Below are positions 5,478 through 8,767 of a stretch of 8,767 nt of DNA, in pieces. The DNA comes from Thermococci archaeon (GTDB lineage Archaea > Methanobacteriota_B > Thermococci > Thermococcales > Thermococcaceae). The notes beneath the pieces are model-generated. The model had not been told where the DNA came from, ran no database searches, and was given only the letters and a program-made list of their open reading frames with translations. Position 1 is the stretch's first letter, and the number at the start of each line of letters is the position of its first letter. Where the stretch lies: assembly GCA_003660485.1 (NCBI GenBank), contig QMUI01000024.1, positions 1-8,767 on the forward strand, given 5' to 3'. Both the position numbers and the translations under genes were made by a program.

Positions 5478-6122
5478 ATGATAACCGAGAGGCTCAGGAA
5501 GGAAGCCGATGTTATATGGGGAAGGATTTTTGAGCATCCCTTTGTCGTTCACCTTTATAGAGGAGATTTGCCAATCGAGAAATTCAAGTTCTATGTTCTT
5601 CAGGACTTCAACTATCTCGTGGGCCTAACAAGAGCTCTCTCAGTTATAGCATCCAAAGCTGAATACCCAATAATGGCCGAGATCATTGAACTGGCAAGGG
5701 AGGAGATAACTACGGAAATGAAGAACTATGAGGAGTTGCTTAACAGACTAGGATTCACGCTTGAAGATGCCATAAAAACCGAACCAACCTTAGTAAACTC
5801 CGCCTACATGGACTTTATGCTCTCTACAGCGTACAGGGGGAACTGGGTGGAAGGGTTGACTGCGTTGTTGCCGTGCTTCTGGAGCTACGCCGAGATAGCG
5901 GAGTACCACAAGGATGCTCTTGAGAACAATAAAAACGAAATTTACAGGGAGTGGGCCCAGGTTTATCTTAGCGACGAATACTTGGGACTAGTTAAAAGGC
6001 TGAGGAAGCTAATAGATGATAATCCTGGGGACTACGAGAGGATGAGGAGGATATTCATGACGGGAAGCAAGTTTGAGCTGGCATTCTGGGAAATGGCATG
6101 GAGGGGTGGAGATGTTTTCTGA
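5478..6122 (+). CDS. tenA: TenA family aminopyrimidine aminohydrolase, cysteine type (TenA_C)
   Basis: Cytosolic thiaminase-II-fold enzyme; members hydrolyse 4-amino-5-aminomethyl-2-methylpyrimidine to HMP and can cleave thiamin. The 214-residue product from ATG 5478 keeps the catalytic set: Asp43 (LQDFNY), Tyr110, Cys133 in LLPCFWSYAE, and Glu200 in KFELAFWEMAW. It closely resembles the structurally known P. horikoshii TenA (PH1155) in sequence, including the C-terminal WRGGDVF. Upstream in-frame TTG (5466) and GTG (5469) are possible, but GGTG at 5468-5471 overlaps both and is ideally placed for the ATG at 5478; the GTG start would add three residues. It is first in an operon with a second TenA, a transporter and thiM, and overlaps the next gene by 11 bases. 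The predicted start of transcription is only about 10 bases upstream. Confidence 0.95.
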   Translation: MITERLRKEADVIWGRIFEHPFVVHLYRGDLPIEKFKFYVLQDFNYLVGLTRALSVIASKAEYPIMAEIIELAREEITTEMKNYEELLNRLGFTLEDAIKTEPTLVNSAYMDFMLSTAYRGNWVEGLTALLPCFWSYAEIAEYHKDALENNKNEIYREWAQVYLSDEYLGLVKRLRKLIDDNPGDYERMRRIFMTGSKFELAFWEMAWRGGDVF

Positions 6123-6750
6123 GGAACTTCTAAGGGAGGCAAGATCCATTTGGAACGAATTCTTACCACACGATTTCCTCGTTAAGATGGCAGAAAATAG
6201 GCTTCCCCAGGAAAACTTTGCTAGATGGCTCGTAAACGACTACTACTTCGTTAAGAACGCGTTGAGGTTCATGGCCCTATTAATGGCCAAAGCCCCCGAC
6301 GATCTCCTCCAATTTTTCGCAGAGTCAATCTACTACATCTCAAAGGAGCTTGAGATGTTCAAATCAAAGGCTAGTGAACTTGGCATCTCCCTAAAAGGAG
6401 AAATCGACTGGAGGGCAAAGGCCTACGTAAATTACCTCCTGAACGTTGCAAGCTTGAGAAGCTTCTTGGAGGGATTTACGGCATTTTACTGCGAAGAGAA
6501 GGCTTATTATGAGGCGTGGTCCTGGGTTAAGAGCCATCAAAAAGACAAGAGCCCATACCAGGAGTTTATAGACCATTGGAGCTCTGAGGAATTCGGGGAA
6601 TATGTAAAGAGACTTGAATCGATACTTAACAAGCTTGCCGAGGAGCATGGGGAGCTCGAGAAAAGGAGAGCTAGGGAGGTATTTCTTGAGGTTTCAAAGT
6701 TTGAATTACTGTTCTGGGACATTGGAGGTGAGTTAGAATGGAGGAGATAA
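6112..6750 (+). CDS. TenA family protein, glutamate type (TenA_E)
   Basis: A 212-residue second TenA-fold protein, similar to the P. furiosus TenA homologue of known structure (1RTW). It keeps Asp43 (VNDYYF) and a C-terminal Glu198 (KFELLFWD). However, when GFTAFYCEEKAYYEA (121-135) is aligned without gaps to the first TenA, Glu128 takes the place of Cys133; the neighbouring Cys127 is one position off. This is the mark of the TenA_E class. Plant TenA_E proteins are reported to hydrolyse formylated and free aminopyrimidine to HMP, so a deformylase or amidohydrolase step is a reasonable role here, by inference. Start ATG 6112 lies inside the end of the first tenA, with GGGGTG (6103-6108) upstream; the frame is open to 6073 but that part only restates tenA DNA. 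The C-terminus (GGELEWRR) overlaps the transporter start by 13 bases. Confidence 0.9.
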   Translation: MFSEELLREARSIWNEFLPHDFLVKMAENRLPQENFARWLVNDYYFVKNALRFMALLMAKAPDDLLQFFAESIYYISKELEMFKSKASELGISLKGEIDWRAKAYVNYLLNVASLRSFLEGFTAFYCEEKAYYEAWSWVKSHQKDKSPYQEFIDHWSSEEFGEYVKRLESILNKLAEEHGELEKRRAREVFLEVSKFELLFWDIGGELEWRR

Positions 6751-7991
6751 AGCCAGTTAAGGATAAAATATTTGATTTTTGGAGTAACTTCTCAATATGG
6801 TTTGGGGCGGATTTTGGAATAGCGGTGATATGGGCTGGAGCACTGTTAACCCCTTACCTTTCGCTTAAGCAGGCCCTTCTCGTGATAATAATTGGACATC
6901 TCTTAGGTAACGCCGTTATGAGCTTAATAGCTGTGGAGGGCCAGGAAACTGGACTGCCTACCATGGTTTTATCAAGGGGCCCCCTTGGGGGAAGAGGCTC
7001 AGTGTTACCATCGATTCTCAACTACCTCCAGCTCATGGGTTGGACCGCTATAATGTTGCTCGTAGGTGCTAAAGCCCTAGATACTATATTCCCAGGAACG
7101 TACTCCGCCTGGGTGCTCATCCTGGGCGTTCTTGTCACAGTATGGACGCTCGTTGGGCCAGAGAACTGGAGGTGGCTGGAAAAGATATCAGTGGTGCTCT
7201 TGGGGGTTCTCAGCGTCTGGCTACTGTACGTGATATTCTCCCGATACTCCTTTTCAGAGCTCTGGAATAAGCCCGGAGAAGGGGGTTTACCTCTCCTCAT
7301 AGCTTTAGACTTGGTAATCGCAATGCCCCTGAGCTGGGCTCCAACGATAGCTGACTATGCAAGATTCGCGAGGACGAAGGAAGATGCCGCCTGGGGGACT
7401 TACTTAGGCCACTTGGCAGGTTCAGCGTTCTGTTACTTCCTAGGTGCATTGAGCAACGTCGCAATTAAACAGCCAGATCCCATAAGCATAATAGCTGCAT
7501 ACGGCCTTGGAATACCGGCGATGCTAATAGTCCTAGTTTCAACGCTCAACACAACATTCATGGACATTTATTCTGCCTCAATAACGTGGAAGAACATCAA
7601 TCCAAGGGCGAATGCCAAGCTACATGTCGTGCTTGTTGGGGCCGTGGGAACGGTTTTAGCCTTGATATTCCCGGTAGATAAGTATGAGGCGTTCCTACTG
7701 CTAATAGGCGGAGCCTTCGTGCCACTAGCCGCGATAATGATAACAGACTACTTCTTAATCAAGAAGAAGAAGTACGATGCAGATAAGCTTCTCTCCGACG
7801 AATCGGTAAAGACTTCAGGCGTTATTGCATGGATTATTGGATTCTTCCTGTACCTAGGCCTGACAATGGAGAGCTCAATGGGAATTCACGTTCCTGGGCT
7901 TAGCTCAATTGGAAACCAAGTCGGAGCGAGCATTCCCGTATTCGTAACCTCGGCAGTTCTCTACTACATCCTTGAGAGGTGGTTGAGGTGA
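6738..7991 (+). CDS. cytX: NCS1-family transporter, CytX type, probable HMP/thiamin-pyrimidine importer
   Basis: A 417-residue integral membrane protein of the nucleobase:cation symporter-1 (cytosine/purine permease) family. About 12 membrane segments are visible, roughly at 23-41, 45-66, 92-112, 123-140, 149-168, 184-202, 220-240, 249-270, 295-312, 317-338, 361-377 and 396-412. Family motifs are GLPTMVLSRGPLGGRG (72-87) after segment 2 and SWAPTIADYARF (199-210) after segment 6. Sequence alone would permit cytosine or purine as substrate; placement between two TenA genes and thiM is the classical context of CytX, the predicted hydroxymethylpyrimidine transporter. Because both TenA proteins process aminopyrimidines, damaged pyrimidine forms may be the true cargo. 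Start ATG 6738 follows GGAGGTG (6724-6730). The stop overlaps the thiM GTG as GTGA (7988-7991). Confidence 0.9.
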   Translation: MEEIKPVKDKIFDFWSNFSIWFGADFGIAVIWAGALLTPYLSLKQALLVIIIGHLLGNAVMSLIAVEGQETGLPTMVLSRGPLGGRGSVLPSILNYLQLMGWTAIMLLVGAKALDTIFPGTYSAWVLILGVLVTVWTLVGPENWRWLEKISVVLLGVLSVWLLYVIFSRYSFSELWNKPGEGGLPLLIALDLVIAMPLSWAPTIADYARFARTKEDAAWGTYLGHLAGSAFCYFLGALSNVAIKQPDPISIIAAYGLGIPAMLIVLVSTLNTTFMDIYSASITWKNINPRANAKLHVVLVGAVGTVLALIFPVDKYEAFLLLIGGAFVPLAAIMITDYFLIKKKKYDADKLLSDESVKTSGVIAWIIGFFLYLGLTMESSMGIHVPGLSSIGNQVGASIPVFVTSAVLYYILERWLR

Positions 7992-8767
7992 TAGGGGAAG
8001 CATTAAAGCTCGTGAGGGAGAAGAGGCCCCTAGTTCATAACATAACTAACTTCGTTGTCATGAACTCAACTGCGAATGCACTTTTGGCCATAGGAGCATC
8101 TCCCGTAATGGCTCATGCCCAGGAAGAGCTCGAGGAAATTATTAGAATTGCAGATTCCATAGTTATAAACATAGGAACCCTTGACAGGTTCTGGATAGAC
8201 TCGATGATCAAGGCCACCAAAGTAGCTAATGACCTCGATAAGCCTATAGTTTTAGATCCCGTGGGGGCTGGGGCAACAAGGCTGAGGACGGAAACTGCCC
8301 TAAAGATACTCGAGTTGGGTGTTACCGTTCTAAGGGGAAATTTTGGCGAAGTATCAGCACTCCTTGGAGAGCACGGCAAGACTAGAGGAGTTGATTCTGC
8401 CGAGTACAGCGAGGAGAAGGCTAAGGAACTGGCACTTAAAGCGGCAGAGGAGTTTTCAACGGTAGTTGCCATAACTGGAAAAGTTGACTACATAAGTGAC
8501 GGAAAAAGGGTGTACGCTGTGTACAATGGTCACGAAATGCTAAGCAGAGTCACGGGAACAGGTTGCATGGTGTCGGCAATTACGGGGGCATTCATAGCTG
8601 TCGTTGAGCCTCTTGTTGGGGCTGTAAGTGCTCTAGCAACTTTTGGAATTGCGGCCGAGAAAGCTTATGAAGAAGCCAAGGCCCCAGGAAGCTTCCATAT
8701 AAAGCTTTACGACTGGCTCTATCTATTGAGGCCTGAAGATGCGGATAAGCTAGCAAAGGTGAGGGAA
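7988..8767 (+). CDS. thiM: Hydroxyethylthiazole kinase, partial (3' end missing)
   Basis: Phosphorylates 4-methyl-5-(2-hydroxyethyl)thiazole with ATP, the thiazole salvage step of thiamin synthesis. The frame is open from GTG 7988 to the window end (260 codons) with no stop; the family is usually about 265 residues, so only a few codons are missing. Ribokinase-like family landmarks are PLVHNITNFVVMN (14-26, thiazole binding), GASPVMAHA (36-44), LDPVGAGAT (89-97, nucleotide side), RGNFGE (116-121) and the anion-hole motif TGTGCMVSA (189-197) with Cys193 at the catalytic position. GTG is the start because GGTG at 7978-7981 is 6 bases upstream and the GTGA overlap with the cytX stop fits translational coupling; the first downstream ATG would remove the thiazole-binding motif. 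Thiamin phosphate synthase or HMP kinase genes may follow to the right, which cannot be seen. Confidence 0.95.
   Translation, partial: MIGEALKLVREKRPLVHNITNFVVMNSTANALLAIGASPVMAHAQEELEEIIRIADSIVINIGTLDRFWIDSMIKATKVANDLDKPIVLDPVGAGATRLRTETALKILELGVTVLRGNFGEVSALLGEHGKTRGVDSAEYSEEKAKELALKAAEEFSTVVAITGKVDYISDGKRVYAVYNGHEMLSRVTGTGCMVSAITGAFIAVVEPLVGAVSALATFGIAAEKAYEEAKAPGSFHIKLYDWLYLLRPEDADKLAKVRE

Noticed and set aside
8113..8472. Minus-strand 119-residue frame
   Set aside because: Antisense shadow of thiM, with Ser/Ala/Leu-rich composition and no start signals.

Overview
The window looks like chromosomal DNA from a hyperthermophilic euryarchaeon of the Thermococcales, most likely Pyrococcus. 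The proteins use AGG/AGA arginine and ATA isoleucine codons freely. Promoters have an archaeal BRE + TATA box centred about 35-38 bases before the start codon, and most starts are preceded by GGTG 6-7 bases upstream. The prolidase has the length and metal-ligand numbering of the P. furiosus enzyme, and there is a pair of DUF257 proteins, a family described essentially from Pyrococcus. The species is not assigned.

Layout. (1) At the left edge, on the minus strand, is the N-terminal third of a maleate isomerase/Asp-Glu racemase-type enzyme, cut by the window. It is divergent from the plus-strand prolidase pepQ, with one candidate promoter for each in the 101-base gap. (2) pepQ converges on, and overlaps by 8 bases, a minus-strand gene for an unrecognised 181-residue protein. 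(3) gcvT, the T-protein of the glycine cleavage system, follows on the plus strand with its own promoter. (4) After a 224-base gap comes a compact three-gene unit: two DUF257 paralogues (ATGA overlap) and, 3 bases later, a predicted lipoprotein of the PEBP/YbhB family. (5) The right third is a thiamin salvage operon: a TenA with the catalytic cysteine, a second TenA with Glu at that position, an NCS1-family CytX-like transporter, and thiM, which lacks only its last few codons. These four genes overlap by 11, 13 and 4 bases and read from one promoter.

How the genes fit together. The right-hand operon makes a coherent route. CytX probably imports a thiamin pyrimidine (HMP or a breakdown product), the two TenA proteins convert damaged or amino-pyrimidine forms to HMP, and ThiM phosphorylates the recovered thiazole alcohol. 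A perfect 8-base inverted repeat lies across the TATA box and predicted transcription start of this operon and is the best candidate for a new regulatory site here. The DUF257-DUF257-lipoprotein unit is the least understood part. The left half is mostly housekeeping peptide and one-carbon metabolism.

No RNA gene, CRISPR array, insertion sequence or THI-box riboswitch was seen.
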